From Myxococcus stipitatus (lineage in GTDB: Bacteria > Myxococcota > Myxococcia > Myxococcales > Myxococcaceae), in the NCBI RefSeq assembly GCF_038561935.1, contig NZ_CP102770.1:5766001-5830000 (forward strand): 64,000 nucleotides of DNA, written 5' to 3'. This document shows positions 18,914 to 28,690 of this stretch, one piece after another. The position numbers and the translations under genes were made by a program. Under the pieces are notes generated by a model that saw nothing but the letters and a program-made list of their open reading frames with translations, was not told where the DNA came from and ran no database searches. The first letter of the stretch is position 1; each line of letters begins with the position of its first letter.

Positions 18914-19501
18914 ATGCCCCCAACCTTCCGTGTGGTTCTCCGAACCTTCGCCACCCTCCCCTTGTTGCTCACCGCCTGCGGCGACGACAACCGACCGAGC
19001 TACATCCGCGTCAACTACCCCAATGGCGTGATGCAGTTCGACGGAACTCCCGACCCCCAGTTCGCGCAGGGCCTCTCGAACCAGTTCCGTCTGTGCGCGG
19101 TGAACGACCCCTCCCCCGAGGCCGTCTACAACGACGACGAGACAACGGCGTGCGTCCACCTGCGAATCAGTGACACCGCGCTCCAGACGGGCCCCAAGGA
19201 GTTCAAGATCGCCGGCACGGCTGTCATTTCCCCCGCGGACCCAGGCACCATCCCGGCCGTTGCATTCACCGCGGGGGCGACGCACTCCCCCGAGGTCCAG
19301 ATGGTCTACATCTCGACCATCTGCTTTGGACCCGGAGCGAACCAGGACACCCGTCAGGAAGTGACAGGCACCCTGGTTCTCAAGGAGAACTCCCAGACGA
19401 AGCTGAAGGGCCGCGTGGTCCTCCAGGTCAAGGGAACCACCGCGGACCGGTGCACGGGCGGCGACTCCGAAGCCAACCTGCGGTTCGAGTCGGAGCCCTG
19501 A
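18914..19501 (+). CDS. Putative lipoprotein, second of the tandem pair
   Basis: A 195-residue lipoprotein with signal peptide TFRVVLRTFATLPLLLTAC and CGDDN after the lipobox. It shares a colinear set of segments with the preceding gene: GPKEFKIAG, AFTAGATHSPEVQMVYISTIC, VTGTLVLKENSQTKLKGRVV, and a final (T)EANLRFE/EVNIRFD. The pair therefore arose by duplication and has diverged widely. No function can be assigned. It converges on tmk with only four bases between the stop codons. Confidence 0.78.
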   Translation: MPPTFRVVLRTFATLPLLLTACGDDNRPSYIRVNYPNGVMQFDGTPDPQFAQGLSNQFRLCAVNDPSPEAVYNDDETTACVHLRISDTALQTGPKEFKIAGTAVISPADPGTIPAVAFTAGATHSPEVQMVYISTICFGPGANQDTRQEVTGTLVLKENSQTKLKGRVVLQVKGTTADRCTGGDSEANLRFESEP

Positions 19502-19505
19502 CCCG

Positions 19506-20162
19506 TCAGCGCTTGCGGGCCAGGAGCTTGCGAATCTCCACCAGGGAGGCCGCCGTCACCGCCTCGATGCCCTGCTCGCCATCGATGTGGACGATGCGCT
19601 CCTTCTTCGCACGGCGGCGGATGGCGGCCAGGTACTGCTTCGCGATGCGCCGCTGCGCCTCATCCGCCTCGAACAGCTCCTGCGCGCCGCCCCGCACCGC
19701 GCGCCGCTTCGCCGCGACCTCGGGGGCCACGCCCACGAACAACGTCAGGTCCGGGGACACCGCGTGGCTGTTGATGGCCTCCACCCAGGCCATGGGCAGC
19801 GATGCCCCCTGGTAGGCCAGCGACGAGAGGACATACCGGTCGCAGAGCACCAGCTTCCCCTCCGCCAACGCGGGCAGCACCCGCGCCGCGAGGTGGTCCG
19901 TGCGGTCCGCGGCGAACAGGAGCGCGAGCGTCTCGGACGTCAGCGGACCCGCGCCGTGGGGCAGCCCCAGCCGACCCGTGAGGGCCTGGCGAATCATCGT
20001 TCCCACGGGCCCATCCGAAGGCTCACGGGTGGTCACCACCGCGTGCCCTTCCGCGCGGAGCGCCGAGGCCAGCCGCTCCACCTGCGTGGTGGTCCCCGCG
20101 CCGTCGAGCCCCTCCAGGACGATGAACCGCCCCTTGCGGGCGGCCGTTCGCGCGGCGCTCAC
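19506..20162 (-). CDS. tmk: Thymidylate kinase
   Basis: Phosphorylates dTMP to dTDP with ATP. At 218 aa it has normal length. P-loop GLDGAGTTT is at residues 18-26, followed by the DRYVLSSLAYQG dTMP-binding segment and DEAQRRIAKQYLAAIRRR near the C-terminus. The start is GTG at 20162, which overlaps the TGA of the upstream membrane-protein gene (GTGA), so the two are translationally coupled. A longer reading frame exists but would begin inside the neighbour. The P-loop reads GAGTTTQ rather than the common GxGKST(Q/L), a variant seen in some Tmk proteins where the Lys is replaced. Confidence 0.9.
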   Translation of the reverse strand: MSAARTAARKGRFIVLEGLDGAGTTTQVERLASALRAEGHAVVTTREPSDGPVGTMIRQALTGRLGLPHGAGPLTSETLALLFAADRTDHLAARVLPALAEGKLVLCDRYVLSSLAYQGASLPMAWVEAINSHAVSPDLTLFVGVAPEVAAKRRAVRGGAQELFEADEAQRRIAKQYLAAIRRRAKKERIVHIDGEQGIEAVTAASLVEIRKLLARKR

Positions 20163-20497
20163 CGGGGCGACAGCGCGGCGGGTTCGTCGAGCCGGAGCTG
20201 GCTGCGCAGCGCCAGCATCGCCTGGTAGCCCTTCAGCTCCTCGGCCAGCACGCGGCGGCCCAGGACGTAGCGGCGCAGCGCGTACCCCAGCAGCACCACC
20301 GACAGCAGGGCCACGCCCCACGCCAGCAGCGGCGTGCGGAGGGAGTCATAGAACAGCTTGCCGGAGGCTCCCGCGAACATGAGGGCGACCATGGTGGCCA
20401 CTCCCGTGTGCGCGAAGTGCGTGGTGCTCTGGCGGACGGACAGGCTCTCCTGGAGCCGGTCGAGCTGATTCCTCAAGTCCTGGGTATCGGCGCTCAT
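20159..20497 (-). CDS. Small membrane protein coupled to tmk
   Basis: A 112-residue protein with an N-terminal coiled-coil-like segment (DLRNQLDRLQESLSVRQ), two hydrophobic helices (VATMVALMFAGASGKLFY and LAWGVALLSVVLLGYAL) joined by a short loop, then a basic Arg-rich stretch and a short soluble tail. Both ends are probably cytoplasmic. It overlaps tmk by four bases (GTGA). No family is recognised. The 203 bp between this gene and the divergent ribBA hold no other gene. Confidence 0.75.
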   Translation of the reverse strand: MSADTQDLRNQLDRLQESLSVRQSTTHFAHTGVATMVALMFAGASGKLFYDSLRTPLLAWGVALLSVVLLGYALRRYVLGRRVLAEELKGYQAMLALRSQLRLDEPAALSPR

Positions 20498-20700
20498 TTC
20501 GGAGCCGGGCACCCTACAGCACCCCGTCTCACGCGTCGAGTCATCCACCGCTCCCCCACTCCCACCCACCGGCCCTCCGGAAATTTCAACGACATCGCAA
20601 CGAGGGAGCAAGGCAGCCCTCGCGATGGGCTCATCCGCCCCATCACTCGGGCGCACGGCGGGTCGCGGGTTGGCTTGCCAGCCCGAAACGCAGACGCTAC

Positions 20701-21864
20701 ATGCGCCAGCACATGCAGACCCGCGAGCGGACAGAATCCACCCCACGCCACGACACCCAGCTGTCCTCCATCGAGGACGCCATTCGCGATATCCGTGACG
20801 GCAAGTTCGTCATCGTCGCGGACGACGAGGACCGGGAGAACGAGGGCGACCTCATCATGGCGGCGGAGAAGGTGACGCCGGAGCACCTGGCGTTCATGGT
20901 GCGCCACACCAGCGGCATCGTCTGCATGCCCATGCTGGCGGACCGCCTGGACGCCCTGCGGCTGCCGCAGATGGTCGCCGACAACAACGAGTCCCACCGC
21001 ACCGCCTTCACCGTCTCCGTCGACTACAAGGTCGGGACGACCACGGGCGTGTCCGCGGCGGACCGCGCGAAGACCATCCAGGCCCTGGCGGACCCGAACA
21101 GCCAGGCGAGCGACTTCCTGCGCCCCGGCCACATCTTCCCCCTGCGCTACCGCGAGGGCGGCGTGCTGCGCCGTGCGGGCCACACCGAGGCCACCGTGGA
21201 CCTGTCCCGCCTCGCGGGCCTGGGCCCCTCGGGCATCCTGTGCGAGCTGGTGAAGGACGACGGCACGATGATGCGCATGCCCGACCTCCAGGTGTTCGCC
21301 CGGGAGCACAAGCTGTCGGTCATCACCATCGCGGACCTCATCGAGTACCGCCGCCGCAAGGACCGGCTGGTGCGCCGCGAGCCGGGCCAGCACACCGTCA
21401 CCACCCGCTATGGCGAGTTCACCGCGCTCACGTACTCGTGGACGCCGGACGGCGCCAAGTCGCTGGTGCTCGTGAAGGGCGACCCCGCCTCCCGCCCCAG
21501 CACGCTGGTGCGCCTGCACGCCGCCTGTACCCTGGGCGATGTGTTCGGCTCGCCCACGTGCAACTGCAACGTGCTCCTGGACCAGGCTCTGGCCCGCATC
21601 GCCCGCGAGGGCAACGGCGTGCTGGTGTACCTGCCCGGCATGCACGGGGACGACTTCGGCATCCAGCACAAGCGCAACACGGACGGCAGCGCCTCCCTGG
21701 GCGCCGGCCCGCGCGAGTCCCGAGACCTGGGCATGGGCTGCCAGATCCTCAATGACCTGGGCGTGCGCTCGCTCCAGGTGATGACCAACACGGACATCAC
21801 CTACCGGGGGCTCGCGGGCTTCGGGCTCACCATCGACAAGCGCATCCCGCTCGTCGCGGACTGA
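20701..21864 (+). CDS. ribBA: RibBA: DHBP synthase fused to a divergent GTP cyclohydrolase II domain
   Basis: A 387-residue riboflavin-pathway protein. The N-terminal RibB half is complete: DDEDRENEGDL (about 41-51), RHTSGIVC, TGVSAADRAKT and GHTEATVDL, which bind Mg and ribulose 5-phosphate. The RibA half keeps the zinc ligands C276, C287 and C289 (CTLGDVFGSPTCNC) and an Arg at about 341 aligning with the catalytic Arg (RESRD). The usual EGRGIGL loop is replaced by GMHGDDFGI (about 313-321), the following segment is shortened, and the LTNNPxK motif is MTNTDIT. GTP cyclohydrolase activity is therefore doubtful. ATG at 20701 is preferred, with 20713 possible. No FMN riboswitch was found upstream. 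Confidence 0.9.
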   Translation: MRQHMQTRERTESTPRHDTQLSSIEDAIRDIRDGKFVIVADDEDRENEGDLIMAAEKVTPEHLAFMVRHTSGIVCMPMLADRLDALRLPQMVADNNESHRTAFTVSVDYKVGTTTGVSAADRAKTIQALADPNSQASDFLRPGHIFPLRYREGGVLRRAGHTEATVDLSRLAGLGPSGILCELVKDDGTMMRMPDLQVFAREHKLSVITIADLIEYRRRKDRLVRREPGQHTVTTRYGEFTALTYSWTPDGAKSLVLVKGDPASRPSTLVRLHAACTLGDVFGSPTCNCNVLLDQALARIAREGNGVLVYLPGMHGDDFGIQHKRNTDGSASLGAGPRESRDLGMGCQILNDLGVRSLQVMTNTDITYRGLAGFGLTIDKRIPLVAD

Positions 21865-21877
21865 GTCGTCCCCCTCC

Positions 21878-21912
21878 GTGCGTGGGGCTCCCCGAGTGAG
21901 GAGCCCCCGCAC
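21878..21912. terminator. Hairpin between convergent ribBA and thrC
   Basis: GTGCG-T-GGGGCTCC (21878-21891) pairs with GGAGCCCC-CGCAC (21900-21912): thirteen pairs, one bulged T and an 8-nt loop. It fills the 57-bp gap between two convergent genes and can act on both. Confidence 0.7.
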
Positions 21913-21921
21913 CGACGCGCC

Positions 21922-23255
<1,334 letters not shown>

Positions 23256-23259
<4 letters not shown>

Positions 23260-23819
23260 GCTTCCTCCGCGAGGCGCGCGCCGCACTCGGTGCAGTTGCG
23301 TCCCGGGCGACCCGGCGTGTGGCAGGTCGGGCACGCCATCCACCCCTCCGCCTCTCCCGCCGGTCCTGTCACCACCACCGCCTGCGCCACACGCGCTCGA
23401 GGCATTCGCATGCCGCAGTTATCGCAGAGCAGCCCCGTGGCTTGGACATGCCTGCAGTAGCGGCAGGCGACCGCTCCCAGTGGGGCCGCGGTGCGCACGC
23501 CGTCATCCGGAGCACGGCCGGTGTCCAGCCCATCGAGTCCACCCGCGGGTGCGTCCGCCGTGGGCCCGGAGAGCGTGAGCTCCAGGTCCTGGACCACCTG
23601 GGCCGGGAGGTCCGGGCCACTGCGCAGGCGCGTCGCGTCCAGCTCCGGCAGCGTGGGGGCCACCACGGCATCCCGGCCCCCCGCGTGCGGGGTGAGCTCC
23701 AGTTCCGGCAGGCGGGCCACGGGAGGAGTCGCGGTCACGGTGGCTGGAAACCGCTTCCCGCAGACATCACACTCAATCCCCTCAGGCTGTACGTGGTCGC
23801 AGACCGGACAGATGATCAT
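23256..23819 (-). CDS. Triple zinc-ribbon protein translationally coupled to thrC
   Basis: A 187-residue soluble protein with three Cys4 zinc ribbons of the same style: CPVCDHVQPEGIECDVCG at the N-terminus, CRYCRHVQATGLLCDNCG in the middle and CPTCHTPGRPGRNCTECG near the C-terminus. They are joined by low-complexity acidic/Pro linkers that include two ELELTPHAG/DLELTLSG-like stretches. No catalytic domain is seen. Overlap with thrC (ATGA) suggests a linked function or simply a shared transcript. The spacing to pcm downstream of thrC's neighbour is minimal on the other side (9 bp to the pcm stop). Confidence 0.75.
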
Positions 23820-23828
23820 GCGCGGACG

Positions 23829-24482
23829 TTAGCGGGGGCCCACACTCGGGGGCAACGCGGCTGCGCTCGTCATGGGAACGAAGCGCACGGGGAGCAGGGA
23901 CTCCACCTGGGGGAGCATCCCGGGCTCACGGGCCCTTCGGATGCGCAGCAGCTCCTGCGTGCCCCAGGTGGGGCCCACGGGAACCACCATCCGCCCTCCC
24001 GGCTGAAGCTGGGAGAGCAAAGGGGTGGGGACCTCACTCGGCGCGGCGGTGACCAGGATGGCGTCGAAGGGGGCCTGCTCGGGCCACCCTTCCCCTCCAT
24101 CCCCCTGCCGGAGGAACACGTTGTCGAATCCCAGACGCTCCAGTCGCTCGCGCGCCGAGCGGGCCAGCTCGGGGATGATCTCCACCGTGAAGACCTCGCG
24201 GCAGAGGAGCGCCAGGAGCGCGGTCTGGTAGCCGGAGCCGGTGCCGATCTCCAGCACGCGCTCGGAGCCCTGGAGCTGGAGCGCCTGCGTCATCAGCGCC
24301 ACGACATAGGGCTGGCTGATGGTCTGCCCATGGCCGATGGACAGCGGGACATCGGCGGCCACCTCGTCCCGGGCCTCCTCGGGGACGAAGTCCGCTCGCG
24401 TCAGCCGAGCGATTCCCGCCAGCACCCGCTCGTCGTGAATGCCCTCGCGGGACAAGAAGTCAGCACGCGCCTGGTCACCCAT
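23829..24482 (-). CDS. pcm: Protein-L-isoaspartate O-methyltransferase
   Basis: SAM-dependent enzyme that methylates isoaspartyl residues to repair aged proteins. At 217 aa it has family length. GHGQTISQPYVVALM is the substrate-proximal signature, VLEIGTGSGYQTALLA is SAM motif I, and FDAILVTAAPSEVP and LQPGGRMVVPVG are motifs II and III. ATG at 24482 is preferred; the long frame upstream runs into recG. It lies 53 bp after recG on the same strand and 9 bp before the zinc-ribbon gene, so recG-pcm-(zinc ribbon)-thrC may form one long transcript. Confidence 0.95.
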   Translation of the reverse strand: MGDQARADFLSREGIHDERVLAGIARLTRADFVPEEARDEVAADVPLSIGHGQTISQPYVVALMTQALQLQGSERVLEIGTGSGYQTALLALLCREVFTVEIIPELARSARERLERLGFDNVFLRQGDGGEGWPEQAPFDAILVTAAPSEVPTPLLSQLQPGGRMVVPVGPTWGTQELLRIRRAREPGMLPQVESLLPVRFVPMTSAAALPPSVGPR

Positions 24483-24535
24483 TCCTCGAATGTAGCGACG
24501 GCGCGAGTCCCTCGCCCGAGACTCCCGCGCGTTCG

Positions 24536-27500
24536 CTAGCCCACCTGCGCGAGCGCGAGCCGGCCTTCCCACCGCTCTTCCAGCGCCTTCACCAGCGCGA
24601 GGTGCTCGGGGGACTTCATCTCCGGGTCCCTCGCGAGGATGCGACGGGCCTCGGCCTGGGCCATGGAGAGGAGGTCTCCATCGCGCGCGAGGTTCGCCAC
24701 CGCCAGCTCGGGCAGGCCGCTCTGCCGGGTCCCCAGGAACTCTCCGGGCCCTCGGATCTCCAGGTCCTTCTCCGCGATGACGAAGCCGTCGCTGCTCTGC
24801 TCCATCACCGCGAGGCGCTCGGCGGACTCCCAGGAGCGCGCGCTCCCGGCGACGAGGAAGCAGTGGCTGGCCGCGGCGCCTCGGCCCACGCGGCCGCGGA
24901 GCTGGTGGAGCTGCGAGAGGCCGAAGCGCTCCGCCGACTCCACCACCATCACCGACGCGTTGGGCACGTCCACGCCCACTTCCACGACGGTGGTGCACAC
25001 GAGGACGTGGATGCGCTTCTCGCGGAAGTCCTCCATCACCGCGTCCTTCTCCTCCGCCTTCATCCGCCCGTGCAGCAGGCCGACGCGCGCATCGGGGAAG
25101 ACCTTGCTCAGCTTCTCCACGCCGCGCGTCGCGTCCTCGAGGTCCAGCTTCTCCGACTCCTCCACCAGCGGGTACACCACGTACGCCTGGTGCCCCTTGG
25201 CCAGCTCCGCCGCGATGGACTCGTAGACGCGGGCGCGCTGTTTGTCGTTGAAGACGCGCGTGTTGATGGGCGTACGGCCCGGCGGGAGCTGGTCGATGAT
25301 GGAGAGGTCCAGGTCTCCGTACAGCGTCATCGCCAACGTGCGAGGAATCGGCGTGGCCGTCATCACCAGCACGTCCGGCTTGAGGCCCTTGCTCATCAGC
25401 GTGTGACGCTGGAGCACGCCGAAGCGGTGCTGCTCATCGATGACCACGAGGCCCAGCCGGTCGAACGCAATCTCCTGCTGGATGAGGGCATGCGTGCCCA
25501 CCGCGAGGTGGATGTCACCGCGAGCCACCGCGTCGCGCACCTGCCGCTTCGCCTTCGCGGTTCCGGACGCGCTCACCAGGCCCACCTGGAAGCCCAGCGG
25601 GCCCAGGACCTTGCGGAAGTTGCGCTCGTGCTGCTCCGCCAGGATCTCCGTGGGGGCCATCACCGCGACCTGATAGCCGTTCTGCAACGCGACGAGCGCG
25701 GAGACCATGGCCACCGCCGTCTTGCCGCTGCCCACGTCGCCTTGCACCAGCCGGTTCATCGGCTCGCCGCGCGCCATGTCCCGGCTGAGCTCCTCCACGA
25801 CCCGGGCCTGGGCGCCCGTGAGCTGGAAGGGCAGCGCGGTGCGCGCCTTCTCGAGCAGCGTGGGGGACACGTCGAAGCTGATGCCCTGCTCCGCCTTGAT
25901 GCCCTGACGCTTGAGCGCCATGCCCAGCTGGAGGAAGAACAGCTCGTCGAACGCGAGCCGGCGATGCGCGGGGCTCTGGTGCGCGTCGAGCGCCTCCAGG
26001 TCCGCGTCCTCGGGCGGGAAGTGGATGAAGCGCAGCGCGTCCGGCAGCCCCATCAACTCGAGCCGACGGCGGAGCTCCGGCGGGAGCGGGTCCTCGAGGG
26101 CGTGCGCGTACTGTTCGCCCACGCGGGAGGCCAGCTCTCGGAAGGAGCGCTGCTCGCCTCGCTCGAAGCCGGGGTAAACAGGGACGATGCGGTTGAAGTG
26201 GACGGAGGTGGCGGAGTCGAGGTCCTCGGCCGGCTCGATTTCGGGGTGGGCCATCTCCCGGCCGCTCATCGTCGCGCGCACCTCTCCGGAGAGGACCAGG
26301 CGCTTGCCGACGGTGAAGCGGCTCTTCAGCCAGGGGCCCGCGTTGAAGTACGTCGCGGCGATGCTGCCCGAGCTGTCGCCGACGACCGCGCGGAACATGC
26401 GCCGGCCCTGCTTGCCGGGGACGAAGTCCGCGACCTTCACCATGCCCACGGTGACGCCGCGCTCGCCGGGCTCCAGCTCCGCGATGGTGAGCAGGCGCCT
26501 GCGGTCCTCGTAGCAGCGCGGCAGGAGGAAGAGGATGTCGCCCATCCGGCGCAGCCCCTTCTTGTCCAGCGCGGAGATGAGCCGAGGCCCCAAGCGCTTG
26601 CCGAGCGTCTTCAGCGGAGAGGACAGCGGCCCCGAGCGCGGCGCGATGGACAGGAGCTTCGCCTCGGAGCGCGACGCCTCCGCCGCCACGGCGCGCTTCT
26701 TCTTTTTCTGCTCCTTGCGAGCCTTGGCCGGGGCCTTGGATTCGGGGCCCGTGTCGAGCGAGGCCTGACGCGCGCCGCGTCCCGTCGCGCCTCGAGCGGG
26801 AGGAACAGCACCCGGCCGCGTCAGGCCCGCATGCGCGCCATAGGACTGGCCATCGCCCCGGGCCGAAGGAGCGCTCGAACGAGGCTCGGCGGCCTTCGCC
26901 CGAGGCGCGGCCGGTGCGGGCTCGCTCGACCTCCACGGAGGCATCTGCACGTAGCCCGGGGGCGGCGCGACCGAATCGCTTCCGAGCGCGCGCCCCCGCC
27001 CCGCGGGCTCCAGCATCCCTTCGTGGCCACGTACCCGAGGCTCGCGCGAAGAAGAGGCGCCCACCGCATTGCGTGCTCCGTCGAACGCCGCATCCTGCTG
27101 CTGACGGGAAGCCCTCGCCGTCTCGGCACTCGGAAGAGAAGCTCGCGCGGAGGTGGAACCCGCAACTGCATCCTGCTGCTGACGGGAAGCCCTCGACGTC
27201 TCGGCATTCGGAAGAGAAGCCCGCGTGGAGGCGGAACCCGCCACTGCATCCTGCTGCTGACGGGAAGCCCTCGACGTCTCCTCCTGGGACCGAGACGCTT
27301 GCGCGGACGAGGCGCTCGCCTCCGTGTCTGGCTCCCCGAACCACGCATCTTGCTGGCGAGGCGCCTTCGATGCCGCGGCGGACGGGTCTGCCGGTCCAAG
27401 CGCGCGACCACTCGCGGCTCCCACCTTCACACCGGGCGCCGTGGGCCGCGCACCTTGCGTTCCCGATGCGGAGGCCCCCTGCCATCCGGGCGCCGAGCGT

Positions 27501-27868
27501 GGCCTCCCCTCCGAGTCCTCCGCGCCTACGCCCCTGCGGGGCTCGGCCGACCTCTGCCCCGGGCTCTCTCCCTCCCGCCCCATCGCCTCCGCCGCGAGCC
27601 CTTCCAGCTCCACGGGCAGCACCACGCCCCCGAGCTTCAGTCCCGCGACCACCCGCCGCAGCGCGGCCTTGCGACGCTCCGGAACCGGGTGGTCCACATG
27701 GGGCAGCGCCGCGCGGAGCAAGCGCAAGGCCTCGGCGTTCACGCCGCTGGCTCCCGCCAGGGCGCGCTCCAAGACCGGGGTCAGCCCCTTCACGGTCGCG
27801 AGCATGGCGAAGTCGCGCTGGCACGCGTACCGGAGGGGTCCCACAAGACTGGCGAGCGGATGGTTCAC
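24536..27868 (-). CDS. recG: ATP-dependent DNA helicase RecG with a long N-terminal extension
   Basis: RecG remodels stalled replication forks and Holliday junctions. The C-terminal 690 residues carry the family signature: an OB-fold wedge domain (about 430-530), GDVGSGKT (Walker A, about 709), VIDEQHRFG (DEQH box, about 808), MTATPIPRTL (motif III) and QLRGRVGRG (motif VI). The protein is 1110 aa whereas RecG is normally about 700. The first 420 residues begin with a helical part (GPLRYACQRDFAMLATVKGL) and continue as a Ser/Ala/Gln/Pro/Arg-rich low-complexity linker with 26-residue repeats and a basic KEQKKKKRAVA patch. The start is GTG at 27868. The extension is probably disordered. Confidence 0.95.
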   Translation of the reverse strand: MNHPLASLVGPLRYACQRDFAMLATVKGLTPVLERALAGASGVNAEALRLLRAALPHVDHPVPERRKAALRRVVAGLKLGGVVLPVELEGLAAEAMGREGESPGQRSAEPRRGVGAEDSEGRPRSAPGWQGASASGTQGARPTAPGVKVGAASGRALGPADPSAAASKAPRQQDAWFGEPDTEASASSAQASRSQEETSRASRQQQDAVAGSASTRASLPNAETSRASRQQQDAVAGSTSARASLPSAETARASRQQQDAAFDGARNAVGASSSREPRVRGHEGMLEPAGRGRALGSDSVAPPPGYVQMPPWRSSEPAPAAPRAKAAEPRSSAPSARGDGQSYGAHAGLTRPGAVPPARGATGRGARQASLDTGPESKAPAKARKEQKKKKRAVAAEASRSEAKLLSIAPRSGPLSSPLKTLGKRLGPRLISALDKKGLRRMGDILFLLPRCYEDRRRLLTIAELEPGERGVTVGMVKVADFVPGKQGRRMFRAVVGDSSGSIAATYFNAGPWLKSRFTVGKRLVLSGEVRATMSGREMAHPEIEPAEDLDSATSVHFNRIVPVYPGFERGEQRSFRELASRVGEQYAHALEDPLPPELRRRLELMGLPDALRFIHFPPEDADLEALDAHQSPAHRRLAFDELFFLQLGMALKRQGIKAEQGISFDVSPTLLEKARTALPFQLTGAQARVVEELSRDMARGEPMNRLVQGDVGSGKTAVAMVSALVALQNGYQVAVMAPTEILAEQHERNFRKVLGPLGFQVGLVSASGTAKAKRQVRDAVARGDIHLAVGTHALIQQEIAFDRLGLVVIDEQHRFGVLQRHTLMSKGLKPDVLVMTATPIPRTLAMTLYGDLDLSIIDQLPPGRTPINTRVFNDKQRARVYESIAAELAKGHQAYVVYPLVEESEKLDLEDATRGVEKLSKVFPDARVGLLHGRMKAEEKDAVMEDFREKRIHVLVCTTVVEVGVDVPNASVMVVESAERFGLSQLHQLRGRVGRGAAASHCFLVAGSARSWESAERLAVMEQSSDGFVIAEKDLEIRGPGEFLGTRQSGLPELAVANLARDGDLLSMAQAEARRILARDPEMKSPEHLALVKALEERWEGRLALAQVG
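27090..27275 (-). repeat. 78-bp direct repeats within the RecG linker
   Basis: The plus-strand string gcatcctgctgctgacggga recurs at 27090, 27168 and 27246, a period of exactly 78 bp (26 codons). The first two units are complete and the third is partial. On the coding strand they specify SRQQQDA units in the disordered RecG linker. The copies differ at several positions. Because the period is in frame, copy number can vary without destroying the helicase. Confidence 0.85.
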
Positions 27869-27926
27869 GCGCGATTCACGCCATCCATCCTACGGAATGG
27901 GGGTGACGTCTCCCAGAAAACGCAAC

Positions 27927-27956
27927 CGGGGAAGCGAGCCGTGGCCCGCTCCCCCG
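27927..27956 (-). terminator. Intrinsic terminator of greA
   Basis: On the minus strand CGGGGGAGCGGG pairs with CTCGCTTCCCCG (two mismatches in about twelve pairs, small loop) and is followed by GTTGCGTTTTCTG, a recognisable T-rich tail. It lies 28 bp after the greA stop and before recG, so recG probably has its own promoter in this 116-bp gap. Confidence 0.65.
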
Positions 27957-27984
27957 TGGTTCTCTTCCGCGAATGGTCCGAGGC

Positions 27985-28503
27985 TCAGCCCTCGCCGGGG
28001 ATGGCTTCGGGTTCGGGGTCCTCGAAGCGGATCTCCTGCACCTCCAGCTCGCGCACTCCGCCCGGGCTCTGCACCGTGGCGACATCCCCCACGCGCTTGC
28101 CGATCAGCGCCCGAGCCACCGGAGAGGTGACGGCGATCCACCGCTTCTTCAGGTCCGCCTCCAGCTCGCCGACGATGCGGTACGAGACGGGCTTGTCCGT
28201 CTCCGTATCCAAGAGGTCCACCGTCGCCCCGAAAATGACCTTGTCACCGCCCAGCTTGCTCGGGTCGATGACCTCGGCGCGCGCAATCCAGTCATTCAAG
28301 TCCAGGATGCGCCCTTCGATGTGCGACTGCTTCTCTTTCGCCGCGTGATACTCGGCGTTCTCGCGGAGGTCCCCGTGAGCCCGGGCGACCTCGATCTCCC
28401 GCGAGATCTTCCCCCGCTCGACGGACTGCAGGTGCTTCAGCTCCGACTTGAGCTTGCGCAGCCCGGAGGGGGTCATCGGGATGTTGTCGCTCCCGCTAGC
28501 CAT
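27985..28503 (-). CDS. greA: Transcription elongation factor GreA
   Basis: Binds the RNA polymerase secondary channel and stimulates cleavage of backtracked transcripts. It is 172 aa (about 158 usual). The N-terminal coiled coil contains the catalytic acidic tip in HGDLRENAEYHAAKEKQ, and the C-terminal FKBP-like domain contains SPVARALIGKRVGD. A short acidic Glu/Pro tail after IRFEDPE is extra. ATG at 28503 has AAGGAG nine bases upstream. A GC-rich hairpin lies in the leader. It is followed by its own terminator. Confidence 0.94.
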   Translation of the reverse strand: MASGSDNIPMTPSGLRKLKSELKHLQSVERGKISREIEVARAHGDLRENAEYHAAKEKQSHIEGRILDLNDWIARAEVIDPSKLGGDKVIFGATVDLLDTETDKPVSYRIVGELEADLKKRWIAVTSPVARALIGKRVGDVATVQSPGGVRELEVQEIRFEDPEPEAIPGEG

Positions 28504-28690
28504 CGACACAGCTCCTTCCACCACTCCCAGGTTCACTAAAGATTGAGGGCCGGCACCCCTCCCGGAGCCCGGCCCCCACCATGATGAAGGGCTCAATGTA
28601 GGGAACCCGAGTCCTGAAGGTCAACGAAACCCGTACATGTTCCCTCGGAGCCGCTGGGCGCACGCGGGGTGAGCCGCTAGGCTGCCCCTC

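Noticed and set aside
20498..20700. Possible FMN riboswitch before ribBA
   Set aside because: The conserved blocks of the FMN aptamer (AGGGCAGGGTGAAATTCCC and CCGGCGGT-like elements) are not found in this interval.
24602..28348. A 1248-codon plus-strand frame opposite recG and greA
   Set aside because: RecG and GreA motifs are unmistakable on the other strand, and this frame has no domain and an Arg/His/Leu-biased composition.
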